A DNA stretch of 64,000 nt from assembly GCF_001653755.1 (NCBI RefSeq), contig NZ_CP015125.1, positions 2,985,501 through 3,049,500 of the forward strand, given 5' to 3'. This stretch comes from Dokdonia donghaensis DSW-1. Its GTDB lineage: Bacteria; Bacteroidota; Bacteroidia; Flavobacteriales; Flavobacteriaceae. Below the pieces are notes generated by a model that saw only the letters and a program-made list of their open reading frames with translations, did no database searches and was not told where the DNA came from. Shown here piece after piece: positions 53,501 to 62,400 of the stretch. The stretch's first letter is position 1; each line of letters opens with the position of its first letter. Made by a program: the position numbers and the translations under genes.

Positions 53501-54169
53501 TGTAGTGCTACTATGCAATATGTTTAAAATGGTGCGCAACTGCTCATTTATTTTTTGAGAAGTTTCATCATCATAGTTTACAATGAGACCATCATTGTAA
53601 TACGTATGTATCTCACCTATCATTTCTCTTGCAGGAACGATATAATCAACATCACCCGTATTTATTGCGCTAGATGGCATACCATTAAAGCTAGCATCTT
53701 CTGGTTGTTGTACAAGGACTAGTCCACCTTGTTTTTTTATAGCCTGTATACCACGTGTACCATCACTACCCGTACCACTTAATATAACACCTACAGCATC
53801 TCTACCATAGGCCACTGCTAGAGACTCCATAAATAAATCTATGGATAAATTGAGCGTTTTTGCCTCTGGCTTGTCTAGTAACTTGAGATGTCCATCTTGT
53901 ATTACAAGATTCATAGTAGGAGGAATCACATAAATGCAGTTTCTCTCGATTATAGAGTCGTCTGTAACTGCTACTATAGGCACTTTAGTTTTCTTTGCAA
54001 GTAACTCTGCCATTAAGCTCTTATGATCTGGTGATAGATGCTGTATGATTACATAACTGTAGTCATAATTTTCTACCACATTACCAAAAAAAGCATTGAG
54101 AGCCTCTAGACCTCCTGCACTTGCCCCTACAGCAACAATAATGTGTTTTTTATTTTTTGAGATTTTCAA
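50567..54169 (-). CDS. CheB-CheR-PAS hybrid histidine kinase
   Basis: A 1200-residue multidomain signalling protein. CheB methylesterase-like domain (about 8-190) with the nucleophile in VGASAGGLEAL (S17), IIQHLSPDHKS and SGTGSDGTRG (Asp). CheR methyltransferase (about 200-470) with FFRD, WDVACSTGEESYSIA (SAM loop) and MVICRNLLIYL. Then a PAS-like region (about 520-640), a long coiled coil of NEELQ repeats (about 665-725), two PAS domains (about 730-965) and a kinase core (SICSHDLQEPLGTI, NLIGNSLKYC, GTGVGLAHC). No receiver is fused. The start is TTG 54169, just before the CheB domain. It is the first gene of the phytochrome cluster, four bases upstream of bphP. There are no flagellar chemotaxis genes nearby, and flavobacteria glide, so the methyl target is open. 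Confidence 0.92.
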   Translation of the reverse strand: MKISKNKKHIIVAVGASAGGLEALNAFFGNVVENYDYSYVIIQHLSPDHKSLMAELLAKKTKVPIVAVTDDSIIERNCIYVIPPTMNLVIQDGHLKLLDKPEAKTLNLSIDLFMESLAVAYGRDAVGVILSGTGSDGTRGIQAIKKQGGLVLVQQPEDASFNGMPSSAINTGDVDYIVPAREMIGEIHTYYNDGLIVNYDDETSQKINEQLRTILNILHSSTTINFNYYKRPTILRRTERRMNSLKIKTFDEYINYLHMHSEEVIILYKEFLIGVTKFFRDTKAWDLLETETIPAIVSDKHNGDIIKVWDVACSTGEESYSIAILFEEEIKKQNKDITLKIFATDISEEHIQSASAGVFTKRVVDNVPLSKLNKYFSQEADEFKINPDLRNKIIFSNHDILKDPPFKNMDMVICRNLLIYLKPEVQTAVLHTLHYSLKRDGYLFLGSSESHTALRNSFEAVNGKLNIFKNIIPSERLHSELLTSNVKKGSSTLSRKQKQKSVTPSVSFDGDIKMCISDAIISQFDTASVYIDSDFKVVDAMGAFAKYAQLPETGFSLDLLKMLPDNLKTAVNSATRKAKRTKSDFIYKNVATQKAGVDIMVNVIVKPIFKNNTDDCDYVITFIEQEFTPDTTIQTGVMSIATTPDARIKDLIDEIEETRGELKKALEDAESSNEELQTLNEELLASNEELQSTNEELQSVNEELHTVNVEHVEKMDDLALLNADMDNILNSTQIATIFLDRELTIRKFTPSIQEHFKLIKQDVGRPIEHFLTQLGTGAKSMLKAKIEKVMETGIINETQINKKDGRSYIRRISPFYTGTKKIEGSVITFVDITKTVESQKKLKESQQKFKDFYENDPVMHASVNPSTGRIVECNKIFLDTLKLKSRDEAIGRRIFDFYTDQSKAKGLGLLDQIQKTGVIEGEQMTLVDIDGNHIPIILNSELVVPEVGSSYSRSTLINISDLQRAQQLMYDKNEELQRINTDLEQFVSICSHDLQEPLGTIRFSSDVILKKFNENLDPKATEYLGYIYGAAGRMADQIKGLLEHSRIGQELERTEVDVQELLEIVKYDLGKRLRECNGKIHLSRMPSIWAYKTELRLLFQNLIGNSLKYCKPDVSPVVRISSFEDEGYWTFVINDNGIGIAQDDLDNVFKIFGRVATQHKYEGTGVGLAHCEKIVKLHDGTIWVDSQVNVGSTFYFKIKK
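52680..52695. repeat. iterated palindrome copy 15, in the CheB-CheR gene
   Basis: TGCTTTCGCGAAAGCG; the minus strand reads L-S-R-K-Q in the linker after CheR. Confidence 0.86.
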
Positions 54170-54280
54170 GAAATAGAAATTTAGTGAGAAATATACACCT
54201 GTTTAAGTCACTAATTCTCACACTAGAGTCTCAAAAATTATTTCGCTTTAGAAATTTACGATTTATTTTAACATTTTCAT

Positions 54281-54292
54281 AATGAGCTCATT
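54281..54292. promoter_or_regulatory. palindrome AATGAGCTCATT upstream of the phytochrome cluster
   Basis: A 12-base perfect palindrome lying 112 bases upstream of the first start codon of the cluster, in the presumed 5' leader. It may be an operator; the protein is unknown. Confidence 0.35.
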
Positions 54293-54378
54293 TAAATTGA
54301 TTATGATTATAGATGCATTGCATTAATAGCATTCATAATTTAGCCAAATGAGAACATTTTAACAAAAAATTAAGAAAT

Positions 54379-54411
54379 CAAAATTAGCTAAAATAAACCG
54401 TTTATAGACAA
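54379..54411 (-). promoter_or_regulatory. candidate promoter of the phytochrome cluster
   Basis: On the minus strand, TTG (54409-54411) and TAATTTTG (54379-54386) are separated by 22 bases and match the Bacteroidota -33/-7 pattern (TTG ... TAnnTTTG). Transcription would start near 54372 and give a leader of about 200 bases. Confidence 0.4.
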
Positions 54412-54433
54412 GGTAATATAAAAAAAATACGAC

Positions 54434-54754
54434 TTAGGCTTGACCTGTAGGTCCAAAATTAAGTGGCACTGGCTGCTTCTCGTAGTCCTTTATAACGCCG
54501 TGTGCATTTTCAAAACGTTTTACATTATCTGCTAGTGCCTTAGCAAGTCGCTTTGCGTGTTGAGGAGTAAGAATTATACGACTCTTCACCTTACTTTTAG
54601 GAGTGCCAGGCATAATATTTACAAAATCTACCACAAACTCAGATACAGAGTGATTTATAATTGCTAGGTTAGAATAAGTACCCTGAGCCATATCTTCTGT
54701 AAGCTCTATGTTTATTTTCTTCTGGTTTTGGTTTTGTTTTTTATCGTCTGCCAT
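54434..54754 (-). CDS. DUF3467 domain-containing protein
   Basis: A 106-residue cytosolic protein of the DUF3467 family, small and widely conserved in Bacteroidota near RNA polymerase genes, with no established function. A charged N-terminal tail (MADDKKQNQNQKKI) precedes the domain: IELTEDMAQGTYSNLAIINHSVSEFVVDFVNIMPGTPKSKVKSRIILTPQHAKRLAKALADN (split here: QGTYSNLA, FVVDFV and RIILTPQHAKRL are the diagnostic pieces). It lies downstream of rpoC but is separated by the rpoC terminator and an iterated palindrome, so it likely has its own promoter. Confidence 0.9.
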   Translation of the reverse strand: MADDKKQNQNQKKINIELTEDMAQGTYSNLAIINHSVSEFVVDFVNIMPGTPKSKVKSRIILTPQHAKRLAKALADNVKRFENAHGVIKDYEKQPVPLNFGPTGQA

Positions 54755-54844
54755 TATCGGTGTCTTTGTTAATTTTTAAATTAATTTATGGGAGTGAGCA
54801 ATGTCCATACATTACTTTATCTATTGTGAAGGTAAGGATTGGTG

Positions 54845-54860
54845 CGCTTTCGCGAAAGCG
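54845..54860. repeat. iterated palindrome copy 16 (intergenic)
   Basis: Perfect 16-mer between the DUF3467 gene and the rpoC terminator. Confidence 0.9.
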
Positions 54861-54938
54861 GAATAAAAACCTTACCACTTTGTATTAATACTAATATATT
54901 ATTTAGTCAAAATGCTGTTTACATACTCAATGAAAATA

Positions 54939-54974
54939 AAAATCCCGTTTGACAAAAAAGTCAAACGGGATTTT
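54939..54974. terminator. rpoC operon terminator
   Basis: Fifteen-bp perfect stem (54939-54953 with 54960-54974) and loop of six A. On the minus strand a T-rich run follows, which terminates rpoBC; it is nearly symmetric and can act in both directions. Confidence 0.92.
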
Positions 54975-55005
54975 ATATCTAACTATACTGTTAGTACAAT
55001 AGGTA

Positions 55006-58000
55006 CTAGTTATAGTTTACTTCTTGCTTTTCTTGCATCATATTTGCTAGATCTTCCTTGCTACCTACAAGAATGTCATCATAACGACGCATACCTGTAC
55101 CAGCTGGAATTTTATGACCTACAATTACATTTTCTTTAAGACCTTCTAAGTAATCTATCTTACCGCTTACAGCAGCTTCGTTAAGTACTTTTGTTGTCTC
55201 TTGGAAAGATGCTGCAGAAATAAATGACTTAGTCTGTAGCGATGCTCTTGTAATACCTTGAAGGATAGGAGAAGCAGTAGCTGGTTGTACATCACGTGCA
55301 GTTACTTGATTCTTATCTTCTCTTCTTAGTAAAGAATTTTCATCACGAAGTTCACGTGGAGATACTAGCTGCCCTGGTTTAAGGTTTTCAGATTCTCCTG
55401 CGTCTTCTACGACTTTCATTCCGTACATAGCATCATTCTCTTCGATAAAATCTGCTTTGTGAATAAGCTGGTTCTCTAAGAAAATAGTATCACCTGGATC
55501 TTGTATACGTACTTTACGCATCATCTGGCGTACTACAACCTCAAAGTGCTTATCGTTAATCTTCACCCCTTGTAGACGATATACTTCTTGTACTTCGTTA
55601 ACAAGGTACTGCTGTACTGCAGATGGGCCTTTGATATTTAATATATCATTAGGCGTTACAGAACCATCAGAAAGTGGCATACCTGCTCTTACATAATCAT
55701 TTTCTTGTACAAGAATCTGGTTAGATAATTTTACTAGGTACTTCTTAACTTCACCAAGTTTTGACTCTACGATAATCTCACGATTACCACGCTTTATTTT
55801 TCCGAAAGATACTACACCGTCTATCTCAGATACTACTGCTGGGTTAGATGGGTTACGTGCTTCAAATAATTCTGTTACACGTGGTAGACCTCCTGTAATA
55901 TCTCCAGCCTTTGCAGACTTACGAGGTATTTTAACAAGAATTTTTCCTTCTTTAATCTTATCTCCATCATCTATCATAAGGTGAGCTCCTACTGGTAAGT
56001 TGTAAGAACGTAGCGCGTTTCCTTTACTATCCTCAATAATCAATGTTGGTATTTTTTTCTTATCTCTAGATTCAGAAATTACCTTTTCTTGGAAACCTGT
56101 TTGCTCATCTGTCTCTACACGGTAAGTTATACCTTGCTCGATAGACTCAAACTTGATTTTTCCAGCAAATTCTGAAATCACAACACCGTTAAATGGATCC
56201 CACTTACAGATTACTTCTCCAGCTTTCACTTTATCACCAGACTTGGCAAATATTTGTGAACCGTAAGGAATTGTATTTGTACTAAGTGTGATACCCGTCT
56301 TAGGATCTGAAACTTTTGCTTCAGAAGTACGAGAGATTACGATTTCTGCAGGGTTACCTTCATTATCTTCTCCCATTACTGTCTTAAGATCTTCTATCTC
56401 CAGTTTACCGTCAAACTTAGCTGTTACGCTAGAGTCTTCAGATACACCTCCTGCTACCCCTCCTACGTGGAAGGTACGAAGTGTAAGCTGTGTTCCTGGT
56501 TCTCCAATAGACTGTGCTGCAACTACTCCTACTGCCTCACCCATTTGTACCGTTTTATTAGTAGCTAGGTTACGACCGTAACATTTTACACAAATACCTT
56601 TCTTTGCCTCACAAGTAAGCGCAGAACGTACTTCTACAGTTTCTATTGGTGCAGCTCCTATAATCTCTGCGATATCTTCATCTATCTCAACACCAGCCTC
56701 AACGATTACCTCGTTAGTAAGTGGGTTTATAACATCATTAAGAGATGTACGACCTACGATACGAGCACTTAGAGACTCTATCACCTCTTCGTTTTTCTTT
56801 AACGCAGCTACTTCTACTCCTCTTAACGTACCACAATCTGTACTGTTTATAATAACATCTTGAGATACATCTACTAGACGACGTGTTAAGTAACCTGCAT
56901 CTGCCGTTTTAAGAGCGGTATCTGCAAGACCTTTACGTGCACCGTGCGTAGAGATAAAGTACTCAAGAATTGAAAGACCTTCCTTAAAATTAGAAAGAAT
57001 AGGGTTTTCAATAATAGCACCACCTCCATCGTTAGATTTTTTAGGTTTTGCCATAAGACCACGCATACCTGTAAGCTGACGTATCTGCTCTTTAGATCCA
57101 CGTGCTCCTGAGTCAAGCATCATATATACCGAGTTAAACCCTTGTTGATCCTCACGGATACGCTTCATAGAAAGCTCTGTAAGAGTCGCGTTTGTAGATG
57201 TCCACACATCAATAACTTGGTTATAACGCTCTGTATTAGTAATAAGACCCATATTATAAGATCCTGTAATACCTTCTACCTGCTCGTTTGCCTCGTCTAT
57301 CATACCGTGCTTCTCATCTGGGATAATGATATCTCCAAGCGAGAATGATAATCCTCCACGGAATGCAAATCCATATCCCATAGTCTTAATACGGTCAAGG
57401 AAAGCTGCTGTAACTGGCACACTTGTTACCTTAAGAATACGTCCTATAATATCACGTAGTGACTTTTTAGTAAGTACTTCGTTTATATAACCAGCTTCTT
57501 CTGGTACAGCTTCGTTAAATAGTACACGACCTACAGTCGTTTCCATTACTTTATAAACAAGCTCTTTGTTTTCATTAAAATCCTTAGCACGTATTTTAAT
57601 GATCGCATTAATGTCTACACGTTTCTCATTGTAGGCAATGTTTACCTCTTCTGCAGAGTAGAAAGTGATTCCTTCTCCTTTTACGTGAAACTCTGGAGTC
57701 GATTTTCTGGCCTTTGTCATATAGTAAAGACCTAATACCATATCCTGAGAAGGTACTGCTACTGGAGCACCATTTGCAGGGTTTAAGATATTATGAGAAG
57801 CAAGCATTAATAACTGTGCCTCAAGTATCGCCTCTGGCCCAAGTGGTAAGTGTACTGCCATCTGGTCACCGTCAAAATCGGCGTTAAATGCTGTACACAC
57901 AAGTGGGTGTAATTGTATCGCTTTACCTTCAATAAGTTTAGGCTGGAATGCCTGTATACCTAGACGGTGAAGCGTAGGAGCACGGTTAAGGAGGATAGGG

Positions 58001-59307
58001 TGTCCTTTAAGAACATTCTCTAATATATCCCAAACTACTGGCTCTTTTTTGTCTATTATTTTCTTTGCAGATTTTACAGTCTTTACGATACCACGCTCTA
58101 TAAGCTTACGTATTACAAAAGGCTTGTAAAGCTCTGCTGCCATTCCCTTAGGAATACCACATTCAAATAACTTTAATTCTGGTCCTACAACAATTACAGA
58201 ACGTGCTGAGTAATCTACACGCTTTCCAAGTAAGTTCTGACGGAAACGCCCTTGCTTACCTTTTAAAGAATCAGAAAGAGACTTTAATGGCCTGTTAGAA
58301 TCTGTTTTTACTGCAGAAGATTTACGAGTGTTATCAAAAAGTGAATCTACAGACTCCTGTAGCATACGCTTCTCATTACGTAAGATTACCTCTGGCGCTT
58401 TGATTTCCATCAATCGCTTAAGACGGTTGTTACGTATAATTACACGGCGGTAAAGATCATTAAGATCTGATGTTGCAAAACGACCTCCATCTAGTGGTAC
58501 TAGTGGGCGTAATTCTGGTGGTATTACTGGTACAACCTTCATAATCATCCATTCTGGAAGATTCTCACGGTTTTTATTTGCATCACGTAATGCTTCTACA
58601 ACTTGAAGACGTTTAAGGGCCTCCGTTTTACGTTGCTTAGACGTCTCGTTATTTGCCTTGTGACGTAACTCATAAGAAAGCTCGTTAAGATCTATTCTTC
58701 TTAAAAGTTCGATCAAACATTCAGCACCCATTTTGGCGATAAATTTGTTTGGATCTTCATCATCAAGGTATAAGTTTTCTTGCGGTAAACTGTCAAGTAT
58801 GTTTAAGTACTCTTCTTCCGTAAGGAAATCCATTTTATTAAGGTCTTCACCCTCTTCATTCTTTGCAATACCTGGTTGTATAACCACGTAACGCTCGTAA
58901 TAAATGATCATATCTAATTTCTTAGATGGAAGACCAAGTAAGTACCCTATTTTATTAGGTAAAGATCTAAAGTACCAGATGTGAGCCACAGGAACCACAA
59001 GGTTAATGTGTCCTACACGATCACGACGTACTTTCTTCTCTGTCACCTCTACACCACAACGGTCACAAACGATCCCTTTGTAGCGTATTCTTTTATATTT
59101 ACCACAAGCACACTCATAATCCTTTACGGGACCAAAAATACGCTCACAGAACAACCCGTCACGCTCTGGCTTGTGCGTTCTATAGTTGATTGTTTCCGGC
59201 TTTAAGACTTCTCCTTTTGATGCCCCAAGAATAGATTCTGGAGACGCAAGACCAATAGAGATAGCGTTAAACTTCGGCTGTTGTACATTGTCATTATTTC
59301 TTGCCAT
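55006..59307 (-). CDS. rpoC: DNA-directed RNA polymerase beta' subunit
   Basis: A 1433-residue catalytic subunit. The N-terminal zinc ribbon (CACGKYKR...CDRCGVEV, about residues 66-90), the catalytic magnesium motif NADFDGDQMAVH, the bridge/trigger regions (TGMRGLMAKP, then QSIGEPGTQLTLRTFHVGG) and a second zinc site (CEAKKGICVKCYG) are all present. The extra length compared with E. coli lies in the C-terminal half, with a beta-sandwich insertion (from about residue 950), as usual in Bacteroidota. It is separated from rpoB by 96 bases that contain an iterated palindrome. Confidence 0.98.
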   Translation of the reverse strand: MARNNDNVQQPKFNAISIGLASPESILGASKGEVLKPETINYRTHKPERDGLFCERIFGPVKDYECACGKYKRIRYKGIVCDRCGVEVTEKKVRRDRVGHINLVVPVAHIWYFRSLPNKIGYLLGLPSKKLDMIIYYERYVVIQPGIAKNEEGEDLNKMDFLTEEEYLNILDSLPQENLYLDDEDPNKFIAKMGAECLIELLRRIDLNELSYELRHKANNETSKQRKTEALKRLQVVEALRDANKNRENLPEWMIMKVVPVIPPELRPLVPLDGGRFATSDLNDLYRRVIIRNNRLKRLMEIKAPEVILRNEKRMLQESVDSLFDNTRKSSAVKTDSNRPLKSLSDSLKGKQGRFRQNLLGKRVDYSARSVIVVGPELKLFECGIPKGMAAELYKPFVIRKLIERGIVKTVKSAKKIIDKKEPVVWDILENVLKGHPILLNRAPTLHRLGIQAFQPKLIEGKAIQLHPLVCTAFNADFDGDQMAVHLPLGPEAILEAQLLMLASHNILNPANGAPVAVPSQDMVLGLYYMTKARKSTPEFHVKGEGITFYSAEEVNIAYNEKRVDINAIIKIRAKDFNENKELVYKVMETTVGRVLFNEAVPEEAGYINEVLTKKSLRDIIGRILKVTSVPVTAAFLDRIKTMGYGFAFRGGLSFSLGDIIIPDEKHGMIDEANEQVEGITGSYNMGLITNTERYNQVIDVWTSTNATLTELSMKRIREDQQGFNSVYMMLDSGARGSKEQIRQLTGMRGLMAKPKKSNDGGGAIIENPILSNFKEGLSILEYFISTHGARKGLADTALKTADAGYLTRRLVDVSQDVIINSTDCGTLRGVEVAALKKNEEVIESLSARIVGRTSLNDVINPLTNEVIVEAGVEIDEDIAEIIGAAPIETVEVRSALTCEAKKGICVKCYGRNLATNKTVQMGEAVGVVAAQSIGEPGTQLTLRTFHVGGVAGGVSEDSSVTAKFDGKLEIEDLKTVMGEDNEGNPAEIVISRTSEAKVSDPKTGITLSTNTIPYGSQIFAKSGDKVKAGEVICKWDPFNGVVISEFAGKIKFESIEQGITYRVETDEQTGFQEKVISESRDKKKIPTLIIEDSKGNALRSYNLPVGAHLMIDDGDKIKEGKILVKIPRKSAKAGDITGGLPRVTELFEARNPSNPAVVSEIDGVVSFGKIKRGNREIIVESKLGEVKKYLVKLSNQILVQENDYVRAGMPLSDGSVTPNDILNIKGPSAVQQYLVNEVQEVYRLQGVKINDKHFEVVVRQMMRKVRIQDPGDTIFLENQLIHKADFIEENDAMYGMKVVEDAGESENLKPGQLVSPRELRDENSLLRREDKNQVTARDVQPATASPILQGITRASLQTKSFISAASFQETTKVLNEAAVSGKIDYLEGLKENVIVGHKIPAGTGMRRYDDILVGSKEDLANMMQEKQEVNYN

Positions 59308-59354
59308 AATTCTGTGTATGTCGAATTAATTATTGTTGTGAATGGTTGTTGTTA

Positions 59355-59370
59355 CGCTTTCGCGAAAGCG
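59355..59370. repeat. iterated palindrome copy 17, rpoB-rpoC gap
   Basis: Perfect 16-mer in the 96-base gap between rpoB and rpoC, transcribed with the operon. Confidence 0.9.
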
Positions 59371-59403
59371 GAATCCCGAGAGACTCCACTTTCCAAAAAC
59401 CAT

Positions 59404-62400
59404 TTACTTTTCTTCTAGACGAATGTCTAGTCCCAGTCCTTTAAGCTCGTGCATTAATACGTTGAAAGATTCAGGAAGACCTGGCTCTGGCATAGGCTCT
59501 CCTTTTACAATACTCTCATACGTCTTAGCACGACCAATCACGTCATCAGACTTTACAGTAAGGATCTCACGCAATGTAGCCGAAGCTCCATATGCCTCAA
59601 GAGCCCATACCTCCATCTCACCAAAACGTTGCCCTCCAAACTGCGCCTTACCTCCAAGAGGTTGTTGCGTAATAAGAGAGTACGGCCCGATAGAACGAGC
59701 GTGCATCTTGTCGTCTACCATATGCCCTAGTTTAAGCATATAGATAACTCCTACCGTTGCTGGTTGATCAAAACGATCTCCAGTACCTCCGTCATATAAA
59801 TATGTATGACCAAAGCGTGGTATACCTGCCTCGTCTGTAAGTGCGTTAATCTGATCTAGTGTTGCTCCATCAAAAATAGGCGTCGCATATGTTCTTCCTA
59901 ATTTTTGACCTGCCCATCCTAACACGGTCTCATAAATCTGACCAATGTTCATACGTGATGGTACACCTAGTGGGTTAAGAACGATGTCTACAGGAGTTCC
60001 ATCCTCAAGGAATGGCATATCCTCTTGACGTACGATACGTGCAACGATACCTTTGTTACCGTGACGTCCCGCCATCTTATCTCCTACTTTAAGCTTACGT
60101 TTTTTAGCAATATAAACCTTAGCAAGTTTGATGATACCAGCTGGTAGCTCATCTCCTACTGAGATTGTAAATTTCTCACGACGTAAGTTACCTTGTAGAT
60201 CGTTTTCTTTAATCTTATAGTTGTGTAATAAGTCTGCAATAAGTGTATTAGTCTTATCATCTGTAGTCCAAGTACCTTGTGTAAGGTGGGTGTAATCTTC
60301 TACAGAGTTAAGCATCTTGAGTGTAAATTTCTTTCCTTTAGGAAGTACTTCTTCACCTAGATCATTCATTACACCTTGAGCAGTCTTACCATTTACAAGT
60401 TTGAATAATTTTTCAATTAATACAGCCTGTAAATCGTCAAACTTCACATCATACTTATCTTCAAGTACTGCGATGTCTTCTTTATCTTTTGCACGTTTAC
60501 GTTTATCTTTTATCGCTCTAGCAAACAATTTCTTGTTTATAACTACACCGTGTAAAGATGGTGATGCTTTAAGGGAAGCATCTTTTACGTCTCCTGCTTT
60601 ATCTCCAAATATTGCGCGAAGTAATTTTTCTTCTGGAGTAGGGTCAGACTCTCCTTTTGGAGTAATCTTACCTATTAATATATCTCCAGGTTTTACTTCT
60701 GCACCTATACGGATCATTCCGTTCTCATCAAGGTCTTTTGTAGCCTCTTCAGAAACGTTAGGAATATCATTAGTAAGCTCTTCGTTACCTAACTTCGTAT
60801 CACGTACATCAAGAGAGTACTCATCAATGTGTATAGAAGTAAAGATATCGTCACGTACTACTTTTTCTGATATTACAATCGCATCCTCAAAGTTATATCC
60901 CTTCCAAGGCATAAAGGCCACCTTCATATTACGTCCTAGCGCAAGCTCACCTTTCTCGGTAGCATACCCTTGACATAATACTTGACCACGCTCAACTCTA
61001 TCTCCTACTTTTACAATAGGTTTAAGGTTGATATTTGTACCCTGGTTAGTCTTACGGAATTTAATAAGATTGTAAGATTTAGAATCCTCGTCAAAACTTA
61101 CGAGACGCTCATCATCTGTACGATCATATTTTATAGTAATCATATTTGCATCTACATACTCTACTGTACCTGCACCTTCTGCATTAATTAGTACTCTAGA
61201 ATCTGTAGCTACTTGACGTTCCAGACCTGTTCCCACGATAGGCGCATCTGCCATAATAAGTGGTACTGCCTGGCGCATCATATTCGACCCCATCAGTGCA
61301 CGGTTTGCATCATCGTGTTCCAAGAATGGAATAAGTGATGCGGAGATAGATGCAATCTGGTTAGGACTAACATCTGCATAGTGTACAGTATCTGGATCTA
61401 CTACTGGGAAATCACCTTCCATACGGGCAATTACTTTTTCTTCAGTAATTGTACCATCATCATTCATAGGGTTGTTTGCTTGCGCTATTAACATCCCTTC
61501 TTCTTCCTCAGCACTTAAGTATTGTGGTTCTGATTTTAAATCTATCTTACCACCTTCAACCTTACGATATGGAGTCTCAATGAATCCCATATTATTCACC
61601 TTAGCATATACTGCAAGTGAAGATATAAGACCAATGTTTGGTCCCTCTGGTGTTTCAATAGGACATAATCTACCGTAGTGTGTGTAGTGTACATCACGTA
61701 CCTCAAATCCTGCACGCTCACGTGATAGACCTCCTGGTCCAAGTGCAGATAGACGACGCTTGTGCGTGATCTCAGCAAGTGGATTAGTCTGGTCCATAAA
61801 CTGTGATAACTGGTTTGTACCAAAGAACGAATTAATTACAGAAGACAATGTCTTTGCATTAATCAAATCTATAGGAGTAAACACTTCGTTATCACGTACG
61901 TTCATACGCTCACGTATTGTACGAGCCATACGAGCAAGACCTACACCAAACTGTGCAGAAAGTTGCTCACCTACAGTACGTACACGACGGTTTGATAAGT
62001 GATCAATATCATCAATCTCTGCTTTTGCATTGATTAACTCAATTAGGTATTTTATAATGGTAATAATATCTAGCTTAGTAAGCACCTGCTTATCCATCTC
62101 GATATCAAGACCTAATTTCTTATTCATTCTATAACGACCTACTTCACCTAAGTTGTAACGTTGGTCTGAGAAGAATAACTTATCTATAATACCACGTGCA
62201 GTTTCCTCATCTGGTGGTTCTGCATTACGTAATTGTCTATAGATATGCTCAACAGCTTCTTTTTCAGAATTTGTTGGATCCTTCTGTAATGTATTATGGA
62301 TAATCGCATAATCTGCCTGCTGATTATCTTCTTTATGAAGTAGTACAGTTTTTGCTCCAGCCTCAAGAATTTCTTCTACGTGCTCTTTTTCAAGAACTGT

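Noticed and set aside
60401..60973. 190-residue plus-strand ORF
   Set aside because: Antisense shadow of rpoB, a gene whose coding strand is certain.
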